The position numbers were made by a program, and so were the translations under genes. A stretch of 64,000 nt of DNA from Treponema porcinum (GTDB lineage: Bacteria; Spirochaetota; Spirochaetia; Treponematales; Treponemataceae), in assembly GCF_900167145.1 (NCBI RefSeq), contig NZ_FUWG01000004.1, positions 3,490 through 67,489 of the forward strand. Direction: 5' to 3'. A model generated the notes under the pieces. That model was not told the origin of the DNA. It ran no database searches and saw only the letters and a program-made list of their open reading frames with translations. This document shows, one piece after another, positions 7,355-16,746 of the stretch (position 1 is its first letter; each line of letters starts with the position of its first letter).

Positions 7355-8647
7355 TTATGAATAAAGCAACTGCCTTGAGGCAATAAACTGAATGCGCACG
7401 CTTAGTATGCGCCTTCCTGCCTGCTCTTCTACAATAAAAAGATTTCCGTTCCATTTCAGAATTTCGCCGGAATTAGGAAGATAATCGAATTTTTCAAGAA
7501 GCCAGCCGCCGATAGTAGTAAATTCTTCCGATTCAATTCCGAGTTTCAGAATATCGTTCACATCGTCAATCTTCATATCGCCGGGAACTATAAACTCGTT
7601 CGCAGAAACAAGCTTTATCCTGCTTGCCGGCTGAATGTTCGTTTTTGCTTCATCAGTCATACGTCCGAACACAATACGCAGAATGTCGTCCATCGTAACG
7701 ACTCCGGCAGTACTTCCCTGCTCGTCAAGCGCAACGGCAAATTCAGCACGTTCTTTTTTAAATCTTGCAAGGAGTTCAAGCACGGTAAAAGTTTCCGGAA
7801 CAATCAACGCATCTTTCATAACGGCGGCGGCATATCCTACCCCGGCAGGAACTGCTGTTTCAGAAGTAAAAAGCACCGACTTATAATGGATAACACCTAC
7901 AATCTGTTCGCGGGTATCTTTATAGACTGCAATCATTTTAAGTCCGCAGTCATTGAATTTAGCCATAACTTCACTTTTTGAAGCATCAATGCCCACAGAC
8001 TGCACAAGCGAACGGTGCTTCATAATATCGTGCACGTCAAGGTCATTAAATCTGAAGATTTTGTTGAGCATACTGCTTTCGTTTGCCTCAAGAGTTCCTT
8101 CCTTTTCGCCCACATCAATGAGCGTATGAAGTTCCTCTTCCGTTACAAGAGCACCGTTCGTCTTCCAGAAAAAACCGGCAAGTTTTGACGCAAAGCGCGA
8201 AAGCAGGGAGAATATCCACACAATCGGAAAAAATATTTTTTCAAGTACAAGAAGCGGAAGCGCATTCCGGCAAGCAGTTTTCTCCGCATAAAAACCAGCC
8301 ACTGTCTTAGGGATAATCTGACCAAATGTCGTTACAAAAAACGTAATTACAAGGGTTGCAATTCCTACTCCGCCTGCTCCCACAATGGCAACAGCAAGAG
8401 ATGTTGCAAGCGCGGACGCAAGCGAATTCATAAAATTCGTTCCGATAAGGATGACGGTAAGAAGCGCATCCATATTATTTTTAAGTCCGGCGGCAACTTT
8501 TGCATTCTTCTGCTTTTCCTGCACCATCCGGCGCATTTTTATTTTTGAAAGCGAAAGGTACGCCGTTTCTGAACCGGCAAAAAATCCGATGATGCGAATG
8601 ATGACGATAAGGACCGCAAGTATTATGACTGATTTTATGCTATTCAT
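7355..8647 (-). CDS. CNNM/CBS-domain membrane protein (hemolysin C / CorC-like), second paralogue
   Basis: A 430-residue inner-membrane protein with the order CNNM transmembrane domain (about 1-190), paired CBS domains (about 205-330, including HDIMKHRSLVQSVGID and TAGVVTMDDILRIVFG) and a C-terminal CorC_HlyC domain. Proteins of this family act in magnesium, sodium or cobalt export or regulation; the hemolysin name is historical. Its start overlaps the end of the upstream paralogue by 8 bases, and both follow a lipoprotein gene in the same transcription unit. The two proteins share layout but have diverged clearly, so they may work as a heteromeric pair. Confidence 0.85.
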   Translation of the reverse strand: MNSIKSVIILAVLIVIIRIIGFFAGSETAYLSLSKIKMRRMVQEKQKNAKVAAGLKNNMDALLTVILIGTNFMNSLASALATSLAVAIVGAGGVGIATLVITFFVTTFGQIIPKTVAGFYAEKTACRNALPLLVLEKIFFPIVWIFSLLSRFASKLAGFFWKTNGALVTEEELHTLIDVGEKEGTLEANESSMLNKIFRFNDLDVHDIMKHRSLVQSVGIDASKSEVMAKFNDCGLKMIAVYKDTREQIVGVIHYKSVLFTSETAVPAGVGYAAAVMKDALIVPETFTVLELLARFKKERAEFAVALDEQGSTAGVVTMDDILRIVFGRMTDEAKTNIQPASRIKLVSANEFIVPGDMKIDDVNDILKLGIESEEFTTIGGWLLEKFDYLPNSGEILKWNGNLFIVEEQAGRRILSVRIQFIASRQLLYS

Positions 8648-9944
8648 TATCGTCCGCCGTTTCAGAAGTTTTTTTCACCGTAACAGTTTTTATGCGGCGC
8701 ATATACACCGCCTCAACCGTAAATACAAAACCGTCTGCCGTTACACTGTCATACGGAACTGCAAGACGCCCTAACTGTTCAATAATCCAGCCGCCGAGAG
8801 TTTCGTTTATATTAGAATGAAGCGTAATGCCCAAAAGTTCCTTTAAATCAACTAAAAGCGTAGAACCTTCTATAGAAAAAGATTTTTTTCCTGCAAACTC
8901 AGAGACCGCAGTATTGTTCCGCCACGGCTTACTGTTCTCGCTTGTTCCGAAAATTTCGCGGCAAATATCTTCTTTTGTAAGAATGCCGTCAGTTCCAGAA
9001 TATTCGTCGATTACAACGGCGAACGACTGATGGTTTTCACGAAGCTGCTGCTGAACGGAAGAAATTTTATTCGTTCCAGGAATAAAAAGCGGCTGGCGCA
9101 TAACGTTTTTCAGGTTAAAAAATGCTTCTTCGCTCACGCCTTCTGCCGCGGCTTTTTCAGATACCTTAAGTAAATCTTTAAGATACAAAACGCCCGTTAT
9201 ATCATCAAGATTTTTACGATATACAGGAAAATGCGAAAGCCGCGTCCGCTGAGCAAGTTCAATCACCTCTGCATAAGAAGCATTTTCCTGAAGTGCAATA
9301 ATCGACGTCCGGGGAACCATAATATCCTGCGCCTCTAAATCCTTGAATTTAAATACGCGGTTCATCATATTTTTTTCGCCGTTTTCAAGAATGCCTGTTT
9401 CAGAACCGGCAGCAATAAACGACTTTATGTCCTCTTCTGTATATGACTGTTTTGGATTTTCAATTGAGATGCCGCGTATTTTAAGAACCAGGCGGCTTAT
9501 CAGAGTAAAAAGAAAGACGACAGGGTGAAGTATTTTCACCACAATGTCAACAAAAAGCGAAAGCGCGTATGCAATTCCGTCCGGATTACGGGTAGAAAGA
9601 GTTTTCGGCGTAATTTCGCCGAAAACAAGAAGCAAAATCGTTACGACAAACGTTGCTATTCCCACGCCGCGCTCTCCAAAAAGTGCAAGCGCCGCCGCCG
9701 TAAGAATTGACGACAGAAGGATATTTACAAGGTCATTCGCAACTAGCAGCGTATTTATAAGTATTTCTTTTTTTTCAAGAAGCTTTCCTGCACGCAATGC
9801 GCGCCTGTCTTTTTTTCCGCGAAGCACGCGCAGGCGCAGTTTGTTCATTGCGAGAAAGGAGCTTTCCGAAATGGAAAACAACATTGAAAGTATAATAAGG
9901 ACTGCCGATACAACAAGCAGTCCTGCCAGCGGAACAGTTCCCAC
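8640..9944 (-). CDS. CNNM/CBS-domain membrane protein (hemolysin C / CorC-like), first paralogue
   Basis: A 434-residue protein with the same plan as its downstream neighbour: a CNNM domain with about four membrane segments (1-185), CBS domains (AQDIMVPRTSIIAL, then FAVVIDEYSGTDGILTKEDI) and a CorC_HlyC end. This copy keeps the family sequence closely, for example the DEYSGTDGI loop, whereas the second paralogue has DEQGSTAGV. The start is GTG at 9944, 8 bases after the lipoprotein stop, with AGGAG inside the end of that gene. Translational coupling is likely. Probable role: divalent cation homeostasis. Confidence 0.85.
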   Translation of the reverse strand: MGTVPLAGLLVVSAVLIILSMLFSISESSFLAMNKLRLRVLRGKKDRRALRAGKLLEKKEILINTLLVANDLVNILLSSILTAAALALFGERGVGIATFVVTILLLVFGEITPKTLSTRNPDGIAYALSLFVDIVVKILHPVVFLFTLISRLVLKIRGISIENPKQSYTEEDIKSFIAAGSETGILENGEKNMMNRVFKFKDLEAQDIMVPRTSIIALQENASYAEVIELAQRTRLSHFPVYRKNLDDITGVLYLKDLLKVSEKAAAEGVSEEAFFNLKNVMRQPLFIPGTNKISSVQQQLRENHQSFAVVIDEYSGTDGILTKEDICREIFGTSENSKPWRNNTAVSEFAGKKSFSIEGSTLLVDLKELLGITLHSNINETLGGWIIEQLGRLAVPYDSVTADGFVFTVEAVYMRRIKTVTVKKTSETADDNE

Positions 9945-9952
9945 CTGTGTGC

Positions 9953-11008
9953 TTACTCTCCTGAACCGGCATCCGTATCTTCAGCCGGCTCTTCTGCTGC
10001 GCTGCTTTCCGCAGAATAATCTGGCACAGCACCTTCTTCAGAAGCTTTCATCTGTTTTACAGAATCAAGAATCTGCATAAGTGTCGGCGCATATTCGCTT
10101 TCTGGCGATGCAGCAATTGCTTTTTCAAGCAGGTCGATGATTTTGTCTGCACTGCCAACGCGCGTATTTGCAAGAACGTTTGCGGCAATGTAATACAATG
10201 TCTGTGCGTCATCTGGAGAAATACGTTTATCAGCAGCATTTTTCTCATAGATTGAAAGGACTTTTTCAACATCTCCTGTTACAAGATACGTATAAGCATC
10301 TGCGTGAGAAAGAGCCACGATATATTTGCTTACAAGACCAGTTTCATTCTTTTTGTCAAGCGAAAGAACCTTGCGGCACAAATCAGAAAGGAGAAGCCGA
10401 TGACCTTCTGACTGAGATTCATAAAATTTATCTATTGCCTTTACGCGTTCAGCAGAAGATCCTTTTTTAGTAGCAGAAACCATAGCATTTACCTCGCTTA
10501 CGGCTGCATCTTCAAGAGAAAGCGCAGAAACATAACCGTCAGCCGTTGTACCGATAAAATCAAACTGTACGTCGGTGATGAAATACCCCTCTTTTGTTGC
10601 AAGAACTACAGCCGGCGTCTGCTGAACCATGTAGCAGTCCGCAATCCTGAATTGCGTATTGAGCTTTGCCTTGCGTTTTTCGGCAGCCTTCTGCTCTTTG
10701 TTCGTAGCGCCCTCAGGGATTTCTGCCATTGCAGCGGCAAGGTCAGTAAAGTCAAAATGAACGCAGACAACCTTGTCTTTTACGGCTTTTGTAAAATCTG
10801 CATTTTCAAGAAGGAACTTAACTCCTGCGTCAGTTCCCGGAACGTCCATATCAGAATTTACAAACAAAAGAATGTTCTTATTTGAAGACTTTGCTTCTTT
10901 TTTTGCAGCCTCAAAATCATCATACCAGCCGTTTGCATCTTTTTTAGCACCGCAGGACGCAAGAAGAATACAGGCAACAGCCGCCAAAACAACAGTAATT
11001 TTTTTCAT
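9953..11008 (-). CDS. Lipoprotein with a thioredoxin-like domain lacking the CxxC site, plus TPR-like helices
   Basis: A 351-residue lipoprotein. Its signal peptide ends in the lipobox LLASC (Cys near residue 19), so it should be lipid-anchored. Residues about 25-165 resemble a thioredoxin fold: WYDDFEAAKKEAKSSNKNIL at the start and the cis-proline loop QQTPAVVL later. The usual CxxC position reads SDMDVPGTDAG, so it cannot be a normal dithiol oxidoreductase. The C-terminal half is helical and TPR-like (IYEKNAADKRISPDDAQTLY) and ends in an acidic Ser/Glu tail. An AAGGA site precedes the ATG. It heads an operon with two CNNM proteins and may be their periplasmic partner; this is inference. Confidence 0.75.
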   Translation of the reverse strand: MKKITVVLAAVACILLASCGAKKDANGWYDDFEAAKKEAKSSNKNILLFVNSDMDVPGTDAGVKFLLENADFTKAVKDKVVCVHFDFTDLAAAMAEIPEGATNKEQKAAEKRKAKLNTQFRIADCYMVQQTPAVVLATKEGYFITDVQFDFIGTTADGYVSALSLEDAAVSEVNAMVSATKKGSSAERVKAIDKFYESQSEGHRLLLSDLCRKVLSLDKKNETGLVSKYIVALSHADAYTYLVTGDVEKVLSIYEKNAADKRISPDDAQTLYYIAANVLANTRVGSADKIIDLLEKAIAASPESEYAPTLMQILDSVKQMKASEEGAVPDYSAESSAAEEPAEDTDAGSGE

Positions 11009-11074
11009 ACAATTTTCCTTATCATCACTATAATTTTTATTATATATAGAACTCTAAAAATCTTTAGATAATCC

Positions 11075-14000
11075 TTACTTAAAATACCGAACTCCTGCAG
11101 CAAACACATTCTCGCAGGAATTCTCATTTTCATTTGCAAGAGGATCACCGGCAATATTCTTTATCAAATCACGGCTTGCACCGTTCGCATCTATTCCGAC
11201 GGTACGCTCGCTGTGACCCATTTTTCCAAGAACCCGTCCGTCCGGGCTTGTAATTCCTTCTATTGCATAGGCAGAACCGTTAGGATTGTCCGGCTCAGCT
11301 ACGGCAGGAATACCGAATTCGTCAACGTACTGGGAGAATACCTGTCCGTTTGCAAACAGTTTTTCAGCAAGTTCTGCACTTACAACAAACCGTCCTTCTC
11401 CGTGACTTACAGGAACAAGATGAAGGCGCGGATCAATCACGCTAGGATCAAGTGCCCACGGACTTGCTGCACTTACAAGACGTGTCCTTACTACGCGGCT
11501 TATATGACGTCCTATTCTGTTGAACGTAAGGGTCGGCATATCATCCTGCATATCGCGGAATTCTCCGTACATTGCAAGACCAGTTTTTACAAGCGCCTGA
11601 AATCCGTTGCAGATACCGAGTACAAGACCGTCTCGTTTTTTCAAAAGCTCCATAATCCGGGAAGAAACGCGTCCTTCGCGAAGGCAGTTTGCAATGAATT
11701 TCGCAGAACCGTCCGGCTCATCACCAGCACTGAATCCGCCGGCAAGCGCAAGAATCTGCGCAGACTTCAATTCTTTTTCAAATGCAGCAAGCGAGTCTTC
11801 AAGCATCTGCGGCGTTTTGTTTGAAAGCACAAGAATGTTTGTGTCTGCGCCGGCAAGATTGAACGCACGCGCTATATCGTACTCGCAGTTCGTTCCCGGG
11901 AATACAGGAATTACTACGCGAGGCTTTGCTTTTATAGGATTGAACACCGGATTTTTCCGGATTGCGCTTAATGAAGGATGAACGCTTTTTGCAAATTCAG
12001 GGAGTTCCGGCTGGACTTCCGCACCGCTTACAGGCGGAAACACGGAAGAAAGCGTAGATTCCCAGGCTGATTCTGCTTCTTTAAGCGTAATTTTTGCACC
12101 AGGAATATTGTTCACCTCAACGGTTAAAGCCGGCTCTGAAACTGTAGCACCAAGCTGCGAAACAGTACCCGGAACAAAAACGCCAGTATCAAAGTCAGAA
12201 GCTGCTTCTACAATGATAGAACCGTACAGCGGAGTAAACAAATCCTTCTCAGAATAACGTCCGTCCTGCCTGAAGCCGGATGCAGTCGCCGAATACGGAA
12301 CATTGTCAATCTTAATGCCGATACGGTTACCCATTGCCATTTTTGTAATAGCTTCTGCAATACCGCCGGCGCACACCGGATACATCGCGGCAATTTTCCC
12401 GGCTTTGTTCAGCTCATAAAGGGCATTTGTATTTTTAGTAAACGTATCAAAATCAGGAGCAAGTTCTGCCGAATACGGAACGGTTACAAGGTAAACATTG
12501 TCGCCGGCTTTTTTGAACGAACCGCTCGTAACGTTCTGCACCTCGCCGTGCGTTACCGCAAAACTTACAAGCGTGTGAGGTACGTTAATTTCCTCAAACG
12601 TTCCGCTCATACTGTCCTTTCCGCCGATAGACGCACAGCCCATAGCCGTCTGCGCATCAATAGAACCGAGCAGTGCCGCCGCAGGGTATCCCCAAGTTTT
12701 TTCGCTTACAGCGCGACCGAAGAATTCCTGGAACGACAAACGGCAGTCAGACGGCTTTCCGCCCATACAGGCAATTTTTGCAAGGGAAGAAAGAACCGCC
12801 GTCTGTGCTCCGTGCCAGGCAGACCATTCGCCAACGCGCGGATCATATCCCTGCGCCATAAAGCTTACGGTAGACGTTTCATACGGACTTACGACAGGAA
12901 TTTTTGCGCACATACCGGCTTCCGGCGTACACTGATATTTTCCGCCATAAGGGAACAGAACAGTTGAAGCACCGATAGAACCGTCAAAACGTTCTCCAAG
13001 TCCGCGCTGAGAACAGCACGACAAATCACTGATATTTGCAAGCCACGCTTTTTTAAGCGCATCGCCAGTCTTTTCTTTTGAAAGTTCTTCTTTTACAGAC
13101 TCAAGCGTATTTAAAAGCGGAGACTCTTCCTGTTTTGCAGGACTTTCTATTAAAGCATCAGCCTCGTGATGAGCGCCTGCTGCATCAAGGAATTCACGTC
13201 CGATATCAACAATTACGTTTCCGCGCCATTTCATCACAAGACGGTTAGTGTCAGTTACAACTGCAACCTGAACTGCCTGTAAGTTTTCTTTTGCCGCTTC
13301 TTTTATGAATGCAGCAGCATCTTTTGCGCGTACGACAACAGCCATACGTTCCTGACTTTCGGAAATAGCAAGCTCCGTTCCGTTCAGACCGTCATATTTT
13401 TTAGGAACGGCATCAAGATTTATATCAAGTCCAGGTGCAAGTTCACCAACGGCAACAGAAACTCCACCTGCGCCAAAGTCATTGCACCGACGAATCATAA
13501 GGCTTACGTCTTTATTGCGGAACAGACGCTGAATTTTCCGCTCTTCAACTGCATTTCCTTTCTGAACTTCGGCAGCCGCAGTAGAAACTGATTTTTCCGT
13601 ATGAACTTTTGAAGAACCTGTTGCTCCTCCTATACCATCGCGGCCAGTGCCGCCTCCAAGAAGAATTACAACATCTCCAGGTTCAGGACGCTCGCGCATA
13701 ACAGTATTAAGCGGCGCAGCTGCAATAACTGCACCAAGTTCCATACGCTTTGCCATATAGCCAGGGTGATACAGTTCGGTAACCTGCCCTGTAGTAAGTC
13801 CAATCTGATTTCCATAGGAACTGAAGCCCTGCGCAGCCTCCCGGCAGATTTTTATCTGCGGAAGCTTACCCTTTCGTGTTGCAGAAAGCGGTACTGTAGG
13901 ATCTGCTGCGCCAGTTACGCGCATTGACTGGTATACCCAGGAACGTCCGCTCAAAGGATCACGGATAGCACCGCCGATACACGTTGCAGCACCACCAAAC

Positions 14001-15046
14001 GGTTCAATTTCCGTAGGGTGATTGTGAGTTTCGTTCTTAAACATCAAAAGCCAGCGTTCCGTTTCGTCAGCCGGTTTTCCGTTTTTGTCGCGGGTATAAT
14101 GAACGTCAATGTATATGGAACAGGCATTGTTTTCTTCGCTCACTTCCATATCATCAAGTTTTCCGTGTTTTTTCAGATATTTCATGCCGATGACAGCCAT
14201 ATCCATAAGGCAGACCGGCTTGTCTGTCCGCCCTGCATACAGTTCCGTACGCATATCAGTATAGTTCTGCAAAGATTTACGGAACAGATTTGCATACGGG
14301 CCGTCTTCAATCTTAATGTTCTTTAATTCAGTAAGAAACGTTGTATGGCGGCAATGGTCAGACCAATAAGTATCAAGAACACGGATTTCCGTTTCTGTAG
14401 GATCACGGTTTTCACCCTTAAAATAGTCCTGCAGAAAGCGGATGTCCGCAAAATCCATAGCAAGACCCATTTTGTTTCTGTAAGATTCAAGAGCTTCATC
14501 ATCAAAGGAAATAAATCCTTTTACAACAGGAATGTCATTAGGATTTTCTCCTGTCATTTCAAGAGTTTCAGGAACAGAATCGTCCGTAAGGCGTGAATCA
14601 ACAGGATTTATAAGATAATTTTCGATTTTTTTTACATCATCAACTGTAACATTTCCGCTCAAAACAACCATTTTTGCACAGCGTACGCGCGGCGGTTCAG
14701 TTCCTACTGTACACGAAGATGCAAGTCCTGCACGCAGCAAAGAAAGACACTGCTCCGCACTGTCTGCACGCTGGTCGTACTGCCCGGGCAGATACTCCCA
14801 CACGATGACGGTACTTCCTTCCGGAACATCAACTGTATTAAAGATGCAGAAATCGCTCTGCGGCTCGGAGAAAACACGTGTAGCCGCCACCATTTCCACA
14901 GCTTCGCTGATATTCTCAACGTCGTAGCGGTTCAGATAACGCACTCCGGTAACGCCGGAAATGCCCAAAAAATTTTTAATCTCTGAAAAAATACGGTCAG
15001 CCTCATTTGTAAAACCAGGCTTTCTTTCTACATATAAACGAAACAT
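11075..15046 (-). CDS. purL: Phosphoribosylformylglycinamidine synthase, single-chain
   Basis: A 1323-residue purine biosynthesis enzyme that makes FGAM from FGAR, ATP and glutamine. The N-terminal and synthetase domains carry KNETHNHPTEIEPFGGAATC (ATP/FGAR binding), SGRSWVYQSMRVTGAADP and LGERFDGSIGAS. The C-terminal glutamine amidotransferase domain has the catalytic cysteine in GICNGFQ (near residue 1150) and a matching VSHGEGRF block. The long form with a built-in amidotransferase resembles the Clostridia/Bacteroidetes type. The true start is the ATG at 15046, not the upstream ATG, because a consensus promoter ends 6 bases before it. No Shine-Dalgarno is present, which fits a leaderless mRNA. 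Monocistronic. Confidence 0.95.
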   Translation of the reverse strand: MFRLYVERKPGFTNEADRIFSEIKNFLGISGVTGVRYLNRYDVENISEAVEMVAATRVFSEPQSDFCIFNTVDVPEGSTVIVWEYLPGQYDQRADSAEQCLSLLRAGLASSCTVGTEPPRVRCAKMVVLSGNVTVDDVKKIENYLINPVDSRLTDDSVPETLEMTGENPNDIPVVKGFISFDDEALESYRNKMGLAMDFADIRFLQDYFKGENRDPTETEIRVLDTYWSDHCRHTTFLTELKNIKIEDGPYANLFRKSLQNYTDMRTELYAGRTDKPVCLMDMAVIGMKYLKKHGKLDDMEVSEENNACSIYIDVHYTRDKNGKPADETERWLLMFKNETHNHPTEIEPFGGAATCIGGAIRDPLSGRSWVYQSMRVTGAADPTVPLSATRKGKLPQIKICREAAQGFSSYGNQIGLTTGQVTELYHPGYMAKRMELGAVIAAAPLNTVMRERPEPGDVVILLGGGTGRDGIGGATGSSKVHTEKSVSTAAAEVQKGNAVEERKIQRLFRNKDVSLMIRRCNDFGAGGVSVAVGELAPGLDINLDAVPKKYDGLNGTELAISESQERMAVVVRAKDAAAFIKEAAKENLQAVQVAVVTDTNRLVMKWRGNVIVDIGREFLDAAGAHHEADALIESPAKQEESPLLNTLESVKEELSKEKTGDALKKAWLANISDLSCCSQRGLGERFDGSIGASTVLFPYGGKYQCTPEAGMCAKIPVVSPYETSTVSFMAQGYDPRVGEWSAWHGAQTAVLSSLAKIACMGGKPSDCRLSFQEFFGRAVSEKTWGYPAAALLGSIDAQTAMGCASIGGKDSMSGTFEEINVPHTLVSFAVTHGEVQNVTSGSFKKAGDNVYLVTVPYSAELAPDFDTFTKNTNALYELNKAGKIAAMYPVCAGGIAEAITKMAMGNRIGIKIDNVPYSATASGFRQDGRYSEKDLFTPLYGSIIVEAASDFDTGVFVPGTVSQLGATVSEPALTVEVNNIPGAKITLKEAESAWESTLSSVFPPVSGAEVQPELPEFAKSVHPSLSAIRKNPVFNPIKAKPRVVIPVFPGTNCEYDIARAFNLAGADTNILVLSNKTPQMLEDSLAAFEKELKSAQILALAGGFSAGDEPDGSAKFIANCLREGRVSSRIMELLKKRDGLVLGICNGFQALVKTGLAMYGEFRDMQDDMPTLTFNRIGRHISRVVRTRLVSAASPWALDPSVIDPRLHLVPVSHGEGRFVVSAELAEKLFANGQVFSQYVDEFGIPAVAEPDNPNGSAYAIEGITSPDGRVLGKMGHSERTVGIDANGASRDLIKNIAGDPLANENENSCENVFAAGVRYFK

Positions 15047-15052
15047 TTTTTT

Positions 15053-15081
15053 ATTATAAAGATATGAGGCTGAATGTACAA
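15053..15081 (-). promoter_or_regulatory. purL promoter, leaderless type
   Basis: On the minus strand the -35 TTGTAC (15076-15081) and the -10 TATAAT (15053-15058) are 17 bp apart. The -10 ends 6 bases before the purL ATG, so transcription should start at or next to the start codon. Confidence 0.65.
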
Positions 15082-15136
15082 TAACGATTGGCACAACGAT
15101 TTAAAGAAGTTTTCAGTCACAACGGCTCAAAGACGG

Positions 15137-16345
15137 CTACAGGGAGGAAGACGGAACGGCATACTGACGGGAAGCAATGCTCCGGGCAGACTGCGCATAC
15201 TCAGGGAGAATACGCGACTGGTGCAAATCAATAAATCCCGGACACAAAAGTTCGCCGCTTACGATGACGCGCACGGCGCGGTTTTTCCGCTCTTCGTTTT
15301 TAGGAGAGTCCGGCTCTTTTTCCGTCATCAAAAGATACGCGTTATACGCATCAAGCACGGCAGAAGCAATTTTTTCATCACGCTCTGCGCCCTGCGGAAC
15401 AGAAGGAATTTTTATGTCCGCAGAAACAGGAATGAAATCCGGGTCAATGCTAATTTCCTTATTAGCCTCGTACAAAAGCGGCCATAAATGACGGTTTCCA
15501 AGCCGTTCTTCCGCAATTTTATAATAGCCTGCCCCATGCGGCACTGTATACGACTCAAACAGAATTGCAGCTTCAATTTCCTCGATTTCAGAATTTTCAG
15601 AAGAAGGCGGAACGATGTTCTCAGGAGCTTCTTCAACAAAAGCAGATTCCTGAACGTCAGGATCACCGTCAGAAGCAGACGGATTTCTGTTCTTTTTTGA
15701 CGAACAGTTTTTTACAAGAAGGGATATGACAAGTGCAAGAAGAATCGCACCGAGCGCAAGAACGGCAATGAATTTCCAGGTCTTTTTTCCGCCGTCCTCC
15801 TGAACATCAAAATCGTCATCGTCATTATCATTATTATCTTCAATTTCTTCCTGACGCACCGGCTCTGAAACAGGAATTGACGAATAAAAATCATCTTCGA
15901 TGACAGCCGGTTCCTGTACGGACGACGTATTTTCCTCAGGAAGAAGCGTACAGTCTGAAGCCGGCTTTTCTTCCTGCGCAATGACACTTGCACGAGCAAG
16001 AAGTCCCTTGTCAGAAATTTTCTGTTCTTTTATGACTTTCGGCTTTAAGTGACTGTACGGACGGTTTATCCTTCGCGCAACGGACGGACACGGAATGAAT
16101 TTTATCCTCCAGTGCGCAGGGATTTCCATTTTTTCTCCGGTAAAAGGATTAAGTCCTTCTGCCGTTTCTATCCACGTCTTTTTGAATGTTCCGAAATTAT
16201 AAATTGAAAAACGGTCGCTTGATTTTAAGCCTGTCCGTACTATGGTAAAAAAAACACTTGCAAACCGCTTTGCAACTTCAGGACTGACACCTGTTTTCTG
16301 CACGAGACGCTCTGCCAGGGCAGACTGCGTAAGAATTTCACTCAT
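15137..16345 (-). CDS. HU-family DNA-binding domain fused to a membrane anchor and LysM-like domain
   Basis: A 402-residue protein of unusual layout. Residues 1-95 form an HU/IHF-type DNA-binding domain, with FSIYNFGTFKKTWIE and NPFTGEKMEIPAHWRIKFIPC as the DNA-binding arm. Residues 100-187 are an acidic, low-complexity linker (DNNDNDDDDFD). A hydrophobic segment follows (KFIAVLALGAILLALVISLL, about 191-210). Residues about 263-315 resemble a LysM peptidoglycan-binding domain (YKIAEERLGNRHLWPLLYEA). The implied topology is DNA-binding in the cytoplasm and wall-binding in the periplasm. It overlaps the plain HU gene by 8 bases and must be co-transcribed with it. Possible roles are nucleoid tethering or cell-wall sensing; neither is shown. 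Confidence 0.8.
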   Translation of the reverse strand: MSEILTQSALAERLVQKTGVSPEVAKRFASVFFTIVRTGLKSSDRFSIYNFGTFKKTWIETAEGLNPFTGEKMEIPAHWRIKFIPCPSVARRINRPYSHLKPKVIKEQKISDKGLLARASVIAQEEKPASDCTLLPEENTSSVQEPAVIEDDFYSSIPVSEPVRQEEIEDNNDNDDDDFDVQEDGGKKTWKFIAVLALGAILLALVISLLVKNCSSKKNRNPSASDGDPDVQESAFVEEAPENIVPPSSENSEIEEIEAAILFESYTVPHGAGYYKIAEERLGNRHLWPLLYEANKEISIDPDFIPVSADIKIPSVPQGAERDEKIASAVLDAYNAYLLMTEKEPDSPKNEERKNRAVRVIVSGELLCPGFIDLHQSRILPEYAQSARSIASRQYAVPSSSL

Positions 16346-16613
16346 TTATCTCGTCCTTCAGAATGTCCGAAGCCTTAAAACGAAGCTTCCGTTTCTGCGG
16401 ATAGAGCATCATTTTACCGTTCGCAGGATTTCTGCCGGTTCGTTCTTTTACCTCAGCAGTTTTAAATGTTCCAAAGCCCGGCTGTACAAATTTTCCGCCA
16501 ATTTCAAGAGTGCGGACAATTTCTTCAAGCAGTACGTTGAGAGTTTCTCCGCACTTTTTTTGAGTTATTCCAAGTTCTTTAGACATTTCTGCTACCAGCT
16601 CGTGCTTTGTCAT
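16338..16613 (-). CDS. HU-family DNA-binding protein
   Basis: A 91-residue histone-like protein of the normal HU/IHF length. The signature FVQPGFGTFKTAEVKERTGRN covers the conserved GFGTF turn and the beta-arm base, and NGKMMLYPQKRKLRFKAS forms the far strand. It likely binds DNA as a homodimer or as a heterodimer with the membrane-anchored HU protein encoded directly downstream, with which it overlaps by 8 bases. No Shine-Dalgarno precedes the ATG. A TAAAAT hexamer lies 6 bases before it, so the transcript is probably leaderless. Confidence 0.92.
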   Translation of the reverse strand: MTKHELVAEMSKELGITQKKCGETLNVLLEEIVRTLEIGGKFVQPGFGTFKTAEVKERTGRNPANGKMMLYPQKRKLRFKASDILKDEINE

Positions 16614-16619
16614 ACTGTT

Positions 16620-16647
16620 ATTTTACCACAAAACATGAATACTGCAA
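16620..16647 (-). promoter_or_regulatory. Promoter of the HU operon, leaderless type
   Basis: On the minus strand, TTGCAG (16642-16647) and TAAAAT (16620-16625) are separated by 16 bp. The -10 ends 6 bases before the HU start codon at 16613. Confidence 0.5.
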
Positions 16648-16746
16648 GATGGTGAAAACAAAGTTTATTCATCATCTCTAAAGCTGCATACGATGATATT
16701 TGCTCATCCCCGGCACGGAATTTTATCCGCCGTCATAAAGATTCAT

